Origin: a virus
Virus record (IMG/VR): IMGVR_UViG_3300021091_000185
Span: 1 to 38,057 of that record
Length of the DNA: 38,057 nucleotides
Direction: 5' to 3' (one strand)
Positions 31,656 to 38,057 of this stretch are shown piece after piece. Within the stretch, counting starts at the first letter, position 1. Each line of letters begins with the position of its first letter. Made by a program: the position numbers and the translations under genes. A model generated the notes under the pieces. The model searched no databases and had not been told where the DNA came from. It saw only the letters and a program-made list of their open reading frames with translations.

Positions 31656-32081
31656 CTAGAGATGTTGGAGCCAATTGCTGTCCGATAACTCTGTTAAAAG
31701 AGTCTTTTTTCTGTTAAAACCGTATTTAACTGTTTTATTTATTTTGGGTTGTTCAAAACGTGACCTGTGGTGTGCCGGATTAACACAGCCAATAGTCGAA
31801 CAAATTCTCTTCAGTTTAAAGTTTCCTATGTCAGCTTTATAAAAACCGTACAGTACATTTTCAATACTGTACTTTTTACGTTCTATACGCAGTTGTGTGT
31901 AAGAACTTTTCCAGCATTCACATAAGTCTCGATTTTGTAACGTTAACTGAGTAAAAAGAGCCCTAAGTTCAGGGCTAATTTTATTTAAATCTGGTTCACA
32001 AAGGGGATTATTAATCTCTGCGATACACTCTTCGCAGAAATTACCTTCTTTTATGTGATTTTGGTTTCTTAAGCAAGTCAA
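31656..32081 (-). CDS. Zinc-finger, HNH-derived protein (short form)
   Basis: The 141-residue protein has an N-terminal CxxC pair (C16, C19, with C3 before it) and a C-terminal treble-clef-like signature ICSTIGCVNPAHHRSRF (93-109), where C94, C99 and H104 are the likely zinc ligands. CxNPxH is typical of HNH endonucleases, but the first catalytic His of HNH is missing here. It shares this architecture with the protein at 32712-33371, and the two are probably related. A DNA-binding role without cleavage is an inference. It sits downstream of the coiled-coil gene at 32078 (4-nt overlap). Confidence 0.6.
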   Translation of the reverse strand: MTCLRNQNHIKEGNFCEECIAEINNPLCEPDLNKISPELRALFTQLTLQNRDLCECWKSSYTQLRIERKKYSIENVLYGFYKADIGNFKLKRICSTIGCVNPAHHRSRFEQPKINKTVKYGFNRKKTLLTELSDSNWLQHL

Positions 32082-32497
32082 AGTAGTGCTTCTAATTTTT
32101 CAAAGATGTCGCTAGGGTCTTCTATTAAAAGATTAATAAGCTGATGCAATTTTTGTTCACAGCTATCTCCTTCTGTTTTGGGTTCAGAAAGAAGCATCCA
32201 ATAGGTATAAGCGTTTAAGAGGTACATGTGTGTTTGTTTAGCCCGCAAAGCTTGTGCTTTCCAGCGTTCATACTCAAAGCTACTATTGTGTCTGCTCTTT
32301 CCTGTTTTTAATTCGAGCTCTCGAATCTCAATCTGAAGGTCAATGTCTTGAATCGTGTAGTTAATCGCTGATATTTTGGCTTTACACTCCTCAAACGAAG
32401 TTGGTTGGGGGTTGTCTGAATAAATCCATGTGGGGAGATTTTCGATAACAAATTCTTTATCCCACAAAATTGTTTTTGGTTCTTGTGTAATAGTCAT
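32078..32497 (-). CDS. Hypothetical helical protein
   Basis: A 139-residue protein with a long central helical stretch (SAINYTIQDIDLQIEIRELE and on to LRAKQTHMYLLNAYTYWMLL), probably a coiled coil. No family is recognised. It overlaps both neighbours by 4 nt, so it is part of the minus-strand island operon. Its role could be oligomerisation or partner binding for the neighbouring regulators. Confidence 0.6.
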   Translation of the reverse strand: MTITQEPKTILWDKEFVIENLPTWIYSDNPQPTSFEECKAKISAINYTIQDIDLQIEIRELELKTGKSRHNSSFEYERWKAQALRAKQTHMYLLNAYTYWMLLSEPKTEGDSCEQKLHQLINLLIEDPSDIFEKLEALL

Positions 32498-32826
32498 AAA
32501 CCTAATACTGAGCGAATGAGGGTGCTAAAACTGCCGTCGATAACATAAAGAATATGTGACTCAAACGAGACCTTTTTAATGAGACCGTTTTTTTGAAGTT
32601 GTTTTAAATCCCGATGTAGCTTTTGTTTGGGTAAACCGATCTCGCTGAGGATTTCTTTTGTCGATAGAGGCTGTCGAAAGTTTAGCAGATGTAGTAGTTC
32701 TGCATGAAATCTCACACAAGCAACGACTTTTTTAAGTTTGTAATCGTTTTGAGTGATATTGAACGGCTGTATTTTGTTTGCAACAGCTCCTGGATTGTTC
32801 TGCAGCTTATGTTCTTTGTTAGCCAT
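32494..32826 (-). CDS. Winged helix-turn-helix regulator
   Basis: The 110-residue protein has a winged-helix domain at about 39-100: RFHAELLHLLNFRQPLSTKE (39-58), ILSEIGLPKQKLHRDLKQLQ (59-78), KNGLIKKVSFESHILYVIDG (79-98). It is of ArsR/MarR-like type and should bind DNA. ATG at 32826 has GGAGG (plus-strand 32837-32841 complement) 10 nt upstream, which supports this start. However, that start overlaps the upstream gene by 115 nt. An in-frame GTG at 32715, placed exactly in a GTGA overlap with the upstream stop, would give a 73-residue protein with the complete domain. Confidence 0.65.
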   Translation of the reverse strand: MANKEHKLQNNPGAVANKIQPFNITQNDYKLKKVVACVRFHAELLHLLNFRQPLSTKEILSEIGLPKQKLHRDLKQLQKNGLIKKVSFESHILYVIDGSFSTLIRSVLGL

Positions 32827-33371
32827 GACTTAACATCCTCCTTCATTTGTGGTGTGACTTTAATAGCTGGACTAGCGGCAGTCATGAGGTGATAAGGATT
32901 CACGCAGTTAGCGTCCCCACAAGTTGTCATAACCTTATCTGATCGCTTAAGCGTGATGTTAAAGAATTTTGTGTACACGAAACGCCGTGGCCGCATAATC
33001 ACGCCTTCCTTGCTGTCAACAAGACGTTGTAGCTGTACCGGAAGGTATAGATGTTGATCCTTTGTGAGTGATGGGCGGTTCTGTGTAAACCATACGGCTA
33101 CTCGATCAGAGGTAGTTCGCGCATTCCTTAATTCATTCAGGCAAGTTGGACAAGCCAACATCCCCGTAGGAGCCCTCGTTTTTCGACTATCTGATAAAGA
33201 TAAATATATAGGGGCGCTTCGAAGGCACTTGCAGGTGTATACACACCCGTCTACACGTTCCTCAACTGTGAAAGAGTCAAGGGTGTACGTTTTTAGGAGC
33301 TTACCTTTTGGTTTAGGTATCGATTCTGGCTCTAGCAAGCCAAAGACGGCTGCTAGGTCTAGCGTACGCAT
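32712..33371 (-). CDS. Zinc-finger, HNH-derived protein with C-terminal HTH
   Basis: I start at ATG 33371 (219 residues); a GTG at 33413 adds 14 residues. The protein has an N-terminal zinc-ribbon-like part with C47, C49, C74 and C77 (CKC ... CPTC), then CGDANCVNPYHL (151-162) with C151, C156 and H161, the same CxNPxH treble-clef as in the 141-residue protein at 31656. A C-terminal HTH-like segment VTPQMKEDVKSWLTKNISCR (172-191) and following helices may recognise DNA. HNH-type endonucleases use the equivalent fold, but the first catalytic His is missing, so a regulator is more likely. Confidence 0.65.
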   Translation of the reverse strand: MRTLDLAAVFGLLEPESIPKPKGKLLKTYTLDSFTVEERVDGCVYTCKCLRSAPIYLSLSDSRKTRAPTGMLACPTCLNELRNARTTSDRVAVWFTQNRPSLTKDQHLYLPVQLQRLVDSKEGVIMRPRRFVYTKFFNITLKRSDKVMTTCGDANCVNPYHLMTAASPAIKVTPQMKEDVKSWLTKNISCRTIQELLQTKYSRSISLKTITNLKKSLLV

Positions 33372-33684
33372 GAACTGGCACGATATGATCTGATATGCAC
33401 ACAAGGATAGCACGGGTGCTTCTGTTTTAAGAAATTTTTTTCTCTAAAGGAAAAACTTAACGGGACTTTCTTTCGCTTAGCCGTTTTTACATACTTTTTA
33501 CTGGTTCGTAAGCTCAGTTTTCTTAGACACCGTGGACACTATTATTATAATTTAATTTTAAATAATTTAAAAAACTCTGCTAACACGCAATTCACGTTAA
33601 GTTGAGAGTTGCAGAAAAGTGTTTTGAAAACTACGTCACAAAAAAACGCTGTGGCAACACAACAGTCACATTTTTTAAAAACGT
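33372..33684. promoter_or_regulatory. AT-rich divergent control region
   Basis: This 313-nt stretch has no gene I can support. It separates the minus-strand regulator island from the plus-strand genes. Positions 33540-33575 are nearly pure A/T. TATAAT at 33546-33551 with TTAGAC at 33523-33528 (17-nt spacing) is a reasonable plus-strand promoter; ATTATAAT also reads as a -10 box on the minus strand. A CCGTGG word lies at 33530, between the two boxes. It probably contains divergent promoters. Confidence 0.5.
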
Positions 33685-33888
33685 ATGGTACTCTTAAGGG
33701 AATCTGCACCCGGTGTGCCCCCAATGACTCCTGTAGCAGAAACCGTCCAAAATTTCCTTGATAAGCCTGACGCCGACTATTGGCAAGAGTGTCGTCGGCG
33801 AGCTGAAAGGCTCAACATGCCTGCCTGGTTACTTGCTGAAAACGAGTTTCGGCACCGCGATCTTGACAGGGTGTCTGATGCGGGGTAA
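33685..33888 (+). CDS. Small hypothetical protein
   Basis: A 67-residue protein starting at ATG 33685, with no ribosome binding site; ATG 33724 is an alternative. It contains VAETVQNFLDKPDADYWQEC and RAERLNMPAWLLAENEFRHR, probably helical. No family is recognised. It is the first gene to the right of the divergent control region and is followed after 3 nt by the sigma-like gene. Confidence 0.5.
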   Translation: MVLLRESAPGVPPMTPVAETVQNFLDKPDADYWQECRRRAERLNMPAWLLAENEFRHRDLDRVSDAG

Positions 33889-33891
33889 TTT

Positions 33892-34269
33892 TTGCTGAGT
33901 TTACACCTTATCTACGTGACTCACGCTCACCAACGACGCCTCAGACGCGAAAAATTTGAGGAAATGTATGAACTTTATATGGACGGGGCCAAACTGACAG
34001 TCATCGGTGAAAAGTTTGGTATATCTAAGCAACGAGTTAATCAAATTCTTAAAGCGGCAGCTTCTGATGAGGAATACTCCTTAATTAAGAGAGAATCTGA
34101 CCGTAGGAGAAACTCTACATGGCAAGATCGAGAGATTATTAATCTGTTGGATAACGGCTACACCTGTTACAACGTTTCAACAATTTTAAATATCTCACTC
34201 AGTGCAGTTAAACGAGCATCAGCTCGCCGAAATCGAATTAAAAAAGCGCAAGAAGTGGCTCAAAAATAG
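33892..34269 (+). CDS. Sigma-region-4-like double HTH protein
   Basis: This 125-residue protein is read from TTG 33892; GTG 33916 is an alternative and no ATG exists before 33961. Residues 27-56 (ELYMDGAKLTVIGEKFGISK, then QRVNQILKAA) match the sigma factor region 4 HTH, which recognises the -35 promoter element. A second HTH-like segment is at 82-112 (INLLDNGYTCYNVSTILNIS). It has no region 2, so it is not a complete sigma factor. It may be a late-gene activator or anti-sigma-like co-factor. It lies before the tail fibre genes. Confidence 0.6.
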   Translation: MLSLHLIYVTHAHQRRLRREKFEEMYELYMDGAKLTVIGEKFGISKQRVNQILKAAASDEEYSLIKRESDRRRNSTWQDREIINLLDNGYTCYNVSTILNISLSAVKRASARRNRIKKAQEVAQK

Positions 34270-34346
34270 GAATTTTTCGTTACTACACGGATTATTTTTT
34301 CCTATGCTGTAGAATCAAAAGAGGAGGCTAGCCCTAGAATATTTAC

Positions 34347-35297
34347 ATGACCCTAGCTCCTTGTACAACTCACGGAAGTACATACAGAGCCCTGCATGAG
34401 CAGAACTTTCGCGGGGTTGTCGAAGTAATTGAGCAAATTTTACTGACGGTATCCGGTGTGGGAACGACCAGCTACTCGAAATGTGCAGCAGGCTACCCCT
34501 GGAACTTTGAAGGTGTCGTCCGAGCGTTAGAGGATCTAAATACTTCGATTAGCGGTATTACTTCTAACGATTATGTTTTAGGTGGCTCAGGAATTTATAT
34601 AACTACAAGTGGATCTTACATTTTAATTAATAACATTAACCCTCAATTTGTTGCTGGTTCTGGGGTCTTCTTTACAGATCTCGGTAACGGTCAATCTTCT
34701 ATTAACGCCAGTCTTTCTGGTATTTCTTACTACGCTGGTTCTGGCTTATATCTCGCACCTGGAAACGAGTTTAACGTTAACTATGACAGTGTTTTCCAGA
34801 ACAGTGTTTCTGGACACATTTTCGGTGAAGGGACTAATAGTGTTAGTTACAGCGGCAACACAGTCACTGTTAGCGGTCGTGTTGAAGAGCTTACTAAGTC
34901 TTACACGGCTGGTGAATCTTTAATCCTGGGCGACATTGTTTATGTCAGCGGTGTCTCAGTGTTTAAGGCAACAGCCTTGAGCGGCGTGGATACCACTAGA
35001 TATAACCCTATCGGTGCTGTAACGATTTCTGGTAGCACGGGCCAAACAGTTACTGTTAATTCTGACAATATTGTTTCGTTTACCTCAAATAATATTACGG
35101 CTGAGTCTAATTTAGTTGCTGGCGAACTGTATTATTTATCTAAGTATCCTGGTCAGATCACTCGCTACAGCACTGCTTCCGGTATTGTCGCGTTGTCTGG
35201 TAATAATCAGTACGGATCTCTTGTTTATGTGGGTCGTGCCTTAAGTTCGACTCAACTTGAGGTTGAGATTCAACCCAAGATTATTCTTACTGAATGA
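34347..35297 (+). CDS. Tail fibre protein
   Basis: This 316-residue protein starts at ATG 34347, with GGAGG 19 nt upstream, unusually far away. The N-terminal ~70 residues include YSKCAAGYPWNFEGVVRALE, which would be the tail-attachment module. The rest is beta-rich with many SG, NS and TS motifs (GSGIYITTSGSYILINNI, SYSGNTVTVSGRVEEL, YTAGESLILGDIVYVSG), as in trimeric fibre shafts. It is the first of three fibre genes in a row. Confidence 0.7.
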   Translation: MTLAPCTTHGSTYRALHEQNFRGVVEVIEQILLTVSGVGTTSYSKCAAGYPWNFEGVVRALEDLNTSISGITSNDYVLGGSGIYITTSGSYILINNINPQFVAGSGVFFTDLGNGQSSINASLSGISYYAGSGLYLAPGNEFNVNYDSVFQNSVSGHIFGEGTNSVSYSGNTVTVSGRVEELTKSYTAGESLILGDIVYVSGVSVFKATALSGVDTTRYNPIGAVTISGSTGQTVTVNSDNIVSFTSNNITAESNLVAGELYYLSKYPGQITRYSTASGIVALSGNNQYGSLVYVGRALSSTQLEVEIQPKIILTE

Positions 35298-35325
35298 GCG
35301 GTAGACTTAGTTAGAGATTTTTAGC

Positions 35326-35934
35326 ATGACACTACGCACTCCCCTCATTCTGATCAGCGGCATTACGTCGCAACTGCCTGGGGGCGATACTGTTCCCGGC
35401 ACGGATACTGTTGCTCAGGCTTCGGGGAACGCTGCACTGGTTTTAGCTAGCGAAGCTTTAGCTAGCGGCAATTTGGGGATTGCTAATGCCGCAATTGCAC
35501 TGGCTTCTGGTAACGCTGCTTTAGTCAGCGCAGCTACAGCTCAGGCTTCAGGCAATGCGGCCCTTGTGATCGCCGTGGCGGCACTACCCGCTTCCGGGGG
35601 TACACTTACTGGAAATGTAGCTAATATCGCTTCTGGTTATTTTGAGTTACCTGAAGGCACTACAGGAGAACGACCTGCTTCACCCAGCGCCGGCATGGTC
35701 CGGTTTAATACTTCGACTGGAAAATATGAAGGTTATAACGGTTTTGTTTGGCGTCCTTTAGGCAATGTTCCTACGGGTTCGGGCGTTGATGAAGTCTTTT
35801 ATGAGAACGATCAAATTGTTACCGGATCTTATGAAATTACTTCTAACAAGAATGCAATGAGCGCAGGTACAATCTCTTTAGCGAGCGGAGTTACGGTTGT
35901 AATCCCTTCCGGTTCCGCCTGGATTATCGTTTAA
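35326..35934 (+). CDS. Tail fibre protein with 14-residue repeats
   Basis: This 202-residue protein carries ASGNAALV-type motifs at residues 32, 46, 60 and 74, exactly 14 apart, a coiled or helical shaft. The C-terminal half has the fibre module GYFELPEGTTGERPASPSAG (104-123) and FNTSTGKYEGYNGFVWRPLG (127-146). It is probably part of a multi-component fibre with the genes before and after. Confidence 0.7.
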   Translation: MTLRTPLILISGITSQLPGGDTVPGTDTVAQASGNAALVLASEALASGNLGIANAAIALASGNAALVSAATAQASGNAALVIAVAALPASGGTLTGNVANIASGYFELPEGTTGERPASPSAGMVRFNTSTGKYEGYNGFVWRPLGNVPTGSGVDEVFYENDQIVTGSYEITSNKNAMSAGTISLASGVTVVIPSGSAWIIV

Positions 35935-35949
35935 TAAACGACCACAATT

Positions 35950-37302
35950 ATGGCCAAACTTCGTCTTACTGGGGATACTTCTGGTTTTACCGAAGTTTCG
36001 TCACCTGCCGTGGCAGGAAACGCAAATATTATTCTGCCAAGTGGTGTTGGACAGGCCAATCAATTTTTACGTAATACAGAGACATCAGGAACTCTTGGTT
36101 GGTCTAATGTTATTGAGACGGCTACAGGTGTCGGGATTAATACAGTTTCGCCTGATGCTAATTTAAGTGTTAGTGGCGTAGCTTCTTTTGCTGCGGGCAC
36201 ATCAGGCACGCCTTCAATCGCAGCGTTTGGGGATTTAAATACAGGTATTTACTTTCCTTCTGCAGATACAGTCGCTTTTACTGCGGGCGGAAAGGAGTCG
36301 TCTCGAATTAATAACTCCGGGATTTTATTAGTTGGCACGACGAACGCTAACGGCACTGCGTTAGTTCAAGTTAGCGGCGATGTTTTAGTTAATAGTGTTA
36401 ACGGCGGCCCGCTGGCGGGGTTCAGAAATGCCATCATCAATGGCGGAATGCAGGTCGCCCAGAGAGCAGCACCAACTATTACAGGTACACCGCAGTACGG
36501 AAAGGCGGACAGGTTTCTTGCTTATATTTCCGGCGGAACTGGCATCAGCGGAACAATTGACCAAAGTGCTGATGCACAATTTAAGTCCGGGTACAGGCTC
36601 TGGCTGGCGAGCCTCGGTTACACCAATGGCACCTGGGCAATTCAGCAAAGAATTGAATCTTTTAATTCAGTCGGACTGAATGGGTTAACCGTCACGGTGT
36701 CATTCAAAATCTATCACGACTTTGGGTCTTCTCGCGCTGTTGGTGTTAGCCTTTCAAAAGCAAACGCACTTGACAACTTTGGCTCAGTAACTGCTGTCGC
36801 AGCCTATACATCACCCGCGCTTACGTCAGGTGCTTACTCCAACGTCAGTTGCTCGTTTGCAATAGGAGCGTCAGACGCAACCAACGGCCTTTTGCTGCAA
36901 ATAAATGACAGCTCATCCACAACCGTGTCTGCAAAGAATATTCTCATTGGCGACGTACAGCTAGAGATTGGTTCAGTAGCAACTCCATTTGAACGCAGGC
37001 CGATCGGGATGGAGTTGGCGTTGTGTCAGAGGTATTTTCATAAAGGAGCAAGTCTTGGCAGCGGCAAGAGAATGTATAACAGTACGGGTGTTTTTAACGG
37101 AATGAATGTTTCAGTTGACTTTCCAGTTACAATGAGAACATCTCCAACAATAGCAGTTATAGTAGATATAACTGACGCTGCCCCTATTGCTGGCGGTGCT
37201 GCAGGTACGGATATTACTATTCACGGATTCACTGCTTATACAAATATTAATAACGGTGCTTTTCTTGATTATCACTCTCATACTGCATCTGCTGAATTGT
37301 AA
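35950..37302 (+). CDS. Tail fibre with receptor-binding-type C-terminal domain
   Basis: The 450-residue protein has a beta-rich N-terminal shaft (residues 1-150) and a C-terminal module starting near 155: FRNAIINGGMQVAQR (158-172), GKADRFLAYI, a QQRIESFNSVGLNG segment, VSFKIYHDFG, IGDVQLEIGSVATPFERRP and LCQRYFHKG. This module is widespread at fibre ends of phages and is likely to bind carbohydrate receptors. Codon choice switches at about 36415 to many AGA/AGG, unlike the rest of the window, which suggests that the module was acquired recently. The stop overlaps the next start in TAATG. Confidence 0.78.
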   Translation: MAKLRLTGDTSGFTEVSSPAVAGNANIILPSGVGQANQFLRNTETSGTLGWSNVIETATGVGINTVSPDANLSVSGVASFAAGTSGTPSIAAFGDLNTGIYFPSADTVAFTAGGKESSRINNSGILLVGTTNANGTALVQVSGDVLVNSVNGGPLAGFRNAIINGGMQVAQRAAPTITGTPQYGKADRFLAYISGGTGISGTIDQSADAQFKSGYRLWLASLGYTNGTWAIQQRIESFNSVGLNGLTVTVSFKIYHDFGSSRAVGVSLSKANALDNFGSVTAVAAYTSPALTSGAYSNVSCSFAIGASDATNGLLLQINDSSSTTVSAKNILIGDVQLEIGSVATPFERRPIGMELALCQRYFHKGASLGSGKRMYNSTGVFNGMNVSVDFPVTMRTSPTIAVIVDITDAAPIAGGAAGTDITIHGFTAYTNINNGAFLDYHSHTASAEL

Positions 37303-37532
37303 TGACCTACCAACTCACCACCGGCGACACCATCCTTCGCCTCACCGATAACGCTTTTATCCCACCAGACCCTGGTAACACCGACTATCAACAGTATCTT
37401 CTCTGGTTAGAAGAAGGTAACACTCCTCTACCACCAGACCCCATTCCTGAACCAGAACCTCTAACTCCTCAACAAAAACTAGAAGCAGCAGGACTTACAG
37501 TAGAAGAACTCAAAGATCTTCTTGGGTTATAA
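37302..37532 (+). CDS. Small tail-fibre-associated protein (assembly or chaperone-like)
   Basis: A 76-residue protein starting in a TAATG overlap with the fibre gene. It includes the segment YQQYLLWLEEGNTPLPPDP, which resembles conserved ends of fibre and fibre-assembly proteins, and a C-terminal helix LTPQQKLEAAGLTVEELKDL. Coupling to the fibre gene suggests an assembly factor or a fibre tip. Function not certain. Confidence 0.6.
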   Translation: MTYQLTTGDTILRLTDNAFIPPDPGNTDYQQYLLWLEEGNTPLPPDPIPEPEPLTPQQKLEAAGLTVEELKDLLGL

Positions 37533-37579
37533 ATACTCAAAAAGTAAGTCATATCTAGGCAATCAAACGCACGATAATC

Positions 37580-37588
37580 TGTTATAAT
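37580..37588 (+). promoter_or_regulatory. Extended -10 promoter upstream of glutaredoxin
   Basis: TGTTATAAT is a perfect extended -10 box (TGn followed by TATAAT), 23 nt before ATG 37612. A -35 box is not obvious, as expected for extended -10 promoters recognised by host-type RNA polymerase. Confidence 0.6.
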
Positions 37589-37611
37589 ATACATAAAATA
37601 AAAAGAAACAT

Positions 37612-37848
37612 ATGAACTTCACTGTGTATAGTAAAGAGGGGTGTGAACATTGCTATAAAGTTAAACAAGTTCTTGAGTTGACAGGAAGTAACTTTGTAGT
37701 TTATAATTTAGGAGAGCACTTCACTAAAAAAGAATTTTATGCCGAGTTTGGGGAAGGGTCAACATTTCCACAAGTCATTTGCGACGATCAAAAATTAGGA
37801 GGATCCGTTGACACAATCAAATTCCTCAAAGAAAACCAAATCGTCTGA
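37612..37848 (+). CDS. Glutaredoxin
   Basis: The 78-residue protein has the glutaredoxin pattern: FTVYSKEGCEHCYKVKQVL (3-21) with redox pair C11/C14 (CEHC instead of the more usual CPYC), cis-Pro TFPQV (51-55) and the glutathione-binding KLGGSVDTIKFL (61-72). It would reduce disulfides, for example in ribonucleotide reductase, as in many T4-like and cyanobacterial phages. An extended -10 promoter is close by. Its last 41 nt overlap the next gene. The length is typical for phage glutaredoxins. Confidence 0.92.
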   Translation: MNFTVYSKEGCEHCYKVKQVLELTGSNFVVYNLGEHFTKKEFYAEFGEGSTFPQVICDDQKLGGSVDTIKFLKENQIV

Positions 37849-38057
37849 TAGGACCATAAATAAAACTGACGACCACTTTAACCGTGGCATTGAACTTATA
37901 CTTAATGGAGGAAAAAGAAAGCAAACACAACCGTTTCACATTATCTTTGAAAAGATAGTTTGCTTTCTAAATCGGGAAGTTACTATCTATTTTGAGTTTT
38001 CCTTTAAGTCAAGGAAAAGAAAAGTAGTTTCCCGGAGAAAAAGAAATGTTAGCAGTT
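37808..38057 (+). CDS. Hypothetical protein, 3' end beyond the window
   Basis: An open frame starts at TTG 37808, with GGAGG at 37798-37802 five nt upstream inside the glutaredoxin gene, and runs to the end of the window (83 codons, no stop). The protein starts with a Lys/Ser-rich part (TQSNSSKKTKSSDRTINKTD), then HFNRGIELILNGGKRKQTQP (23-42) and a Phe/Lys-rich part (IYFEFSFKSRKRKVVSRRKR). It continues beyond the window. I do not know the family. The strong ribosome binding site and unbroken frame support translation coupled to glutaredoxin. Confidence 0.55.
   Translation, partial: MTQSNSSKKTKSSDRTINKTDDHFNRGIELILNGGKRKQTQPFHIIFEKIVCFLNREVTIYFEFSFKSRKRKVVSRRKRNVSS

Noticed and set aside
1-38057. 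tRNA genes and CRISPR arrays
   Set aside because: I saw no cloverleaf-like sequence and no regularly spaced repeats with unique spacers; the only tandem repeats are inside coding genes.

Overview
The window is a stretch of a tailed double-stranded DNA bacteriophage genome, nearly fully coding, with short or overlapping gene junctions. A large terminase, a portal, a scaffold-like protein, a major capsid protein, a transglycosylase-bearing virion protein and several tail fibres are recognisable. I see no tape-measure, sheath or tail-tube gene, so a short-tailed (podovirus-like) particle is the simplest reading, although those genes could lie outside the window. The mix of auxiliary genes (dCMP deaminase, glutaredoxin, DUF3310, DUF5872-like and DUF6321-like small proteins, phage Dam-like protein) resembles phages of marine picocyanobacteria. 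A cyanobacterial host is therefore likely but not proven.

Layout. Positions 1-2466 hold a partial minus-strand gene, dCMP deaminase, a FkbM methyltransferase (minus) and a GT2-like glycosyltransferase. Positions 2517-6264 hold an HTH protein and five virion-type proteins, mostly with touching or overlapping ends. Positions 6261-8517 (minus) hold a GH130-like beta-propeller protein and a GT4 glycosyltransferase. Positions 8572-14143 hold the terminase, two more glycosyltransferase-type genes and a run of tiny genes. Positions 14174-20172 are the head module: portal, a scaffold-like gene that overlaps the portal by 503 nt in another frame, two small genes, an unknown structural protein, the capsid protein and a second abundant virion protein. 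Two strong terminators fall here. Positions 20270-26355 hold connector and tail-type genes, including one virion protein with a SWIM-like zinc signature. Positions 26352-27153 (minus) are a two-gene HTH plus Dps-like operon. Positions 27283-30255 hold small conserved proteins (one with NblA-like features) and a transglycosylase/M23-like protein. Positions 30227-33371 (minus) form a regulator-rich island with a degenerate Dam-like protein, HTH proteins and two related zinc-finger/HNH-derived proteins. An AT-rich divergent control region (33372-33684) follows. Positions 33685-37532 hold a sigma-region-4-like protein and the tail fibre genes. Positions 37612-38057 hold glutaredoxin and a gene that runs off the window.

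How the parts work together. The structural genes make the capsid, portal vertex, internal proteins and fibres. Six sugar-related genes sit singly or in pairs between virion genes and could modify the virion or the host surface. Dps-like, glutaredoxin, dCMP deaminase and possibly NblA-like proteins would adjust host physiology. The island at 30-34 kb looks like the transcription-control centre. The observations most worth a second look are the long portal/scaffold gene overlap, the strand-biased CCGTGG word, the Dps-like operon, the NblA-like protein and the paired HNH-derived proteins.
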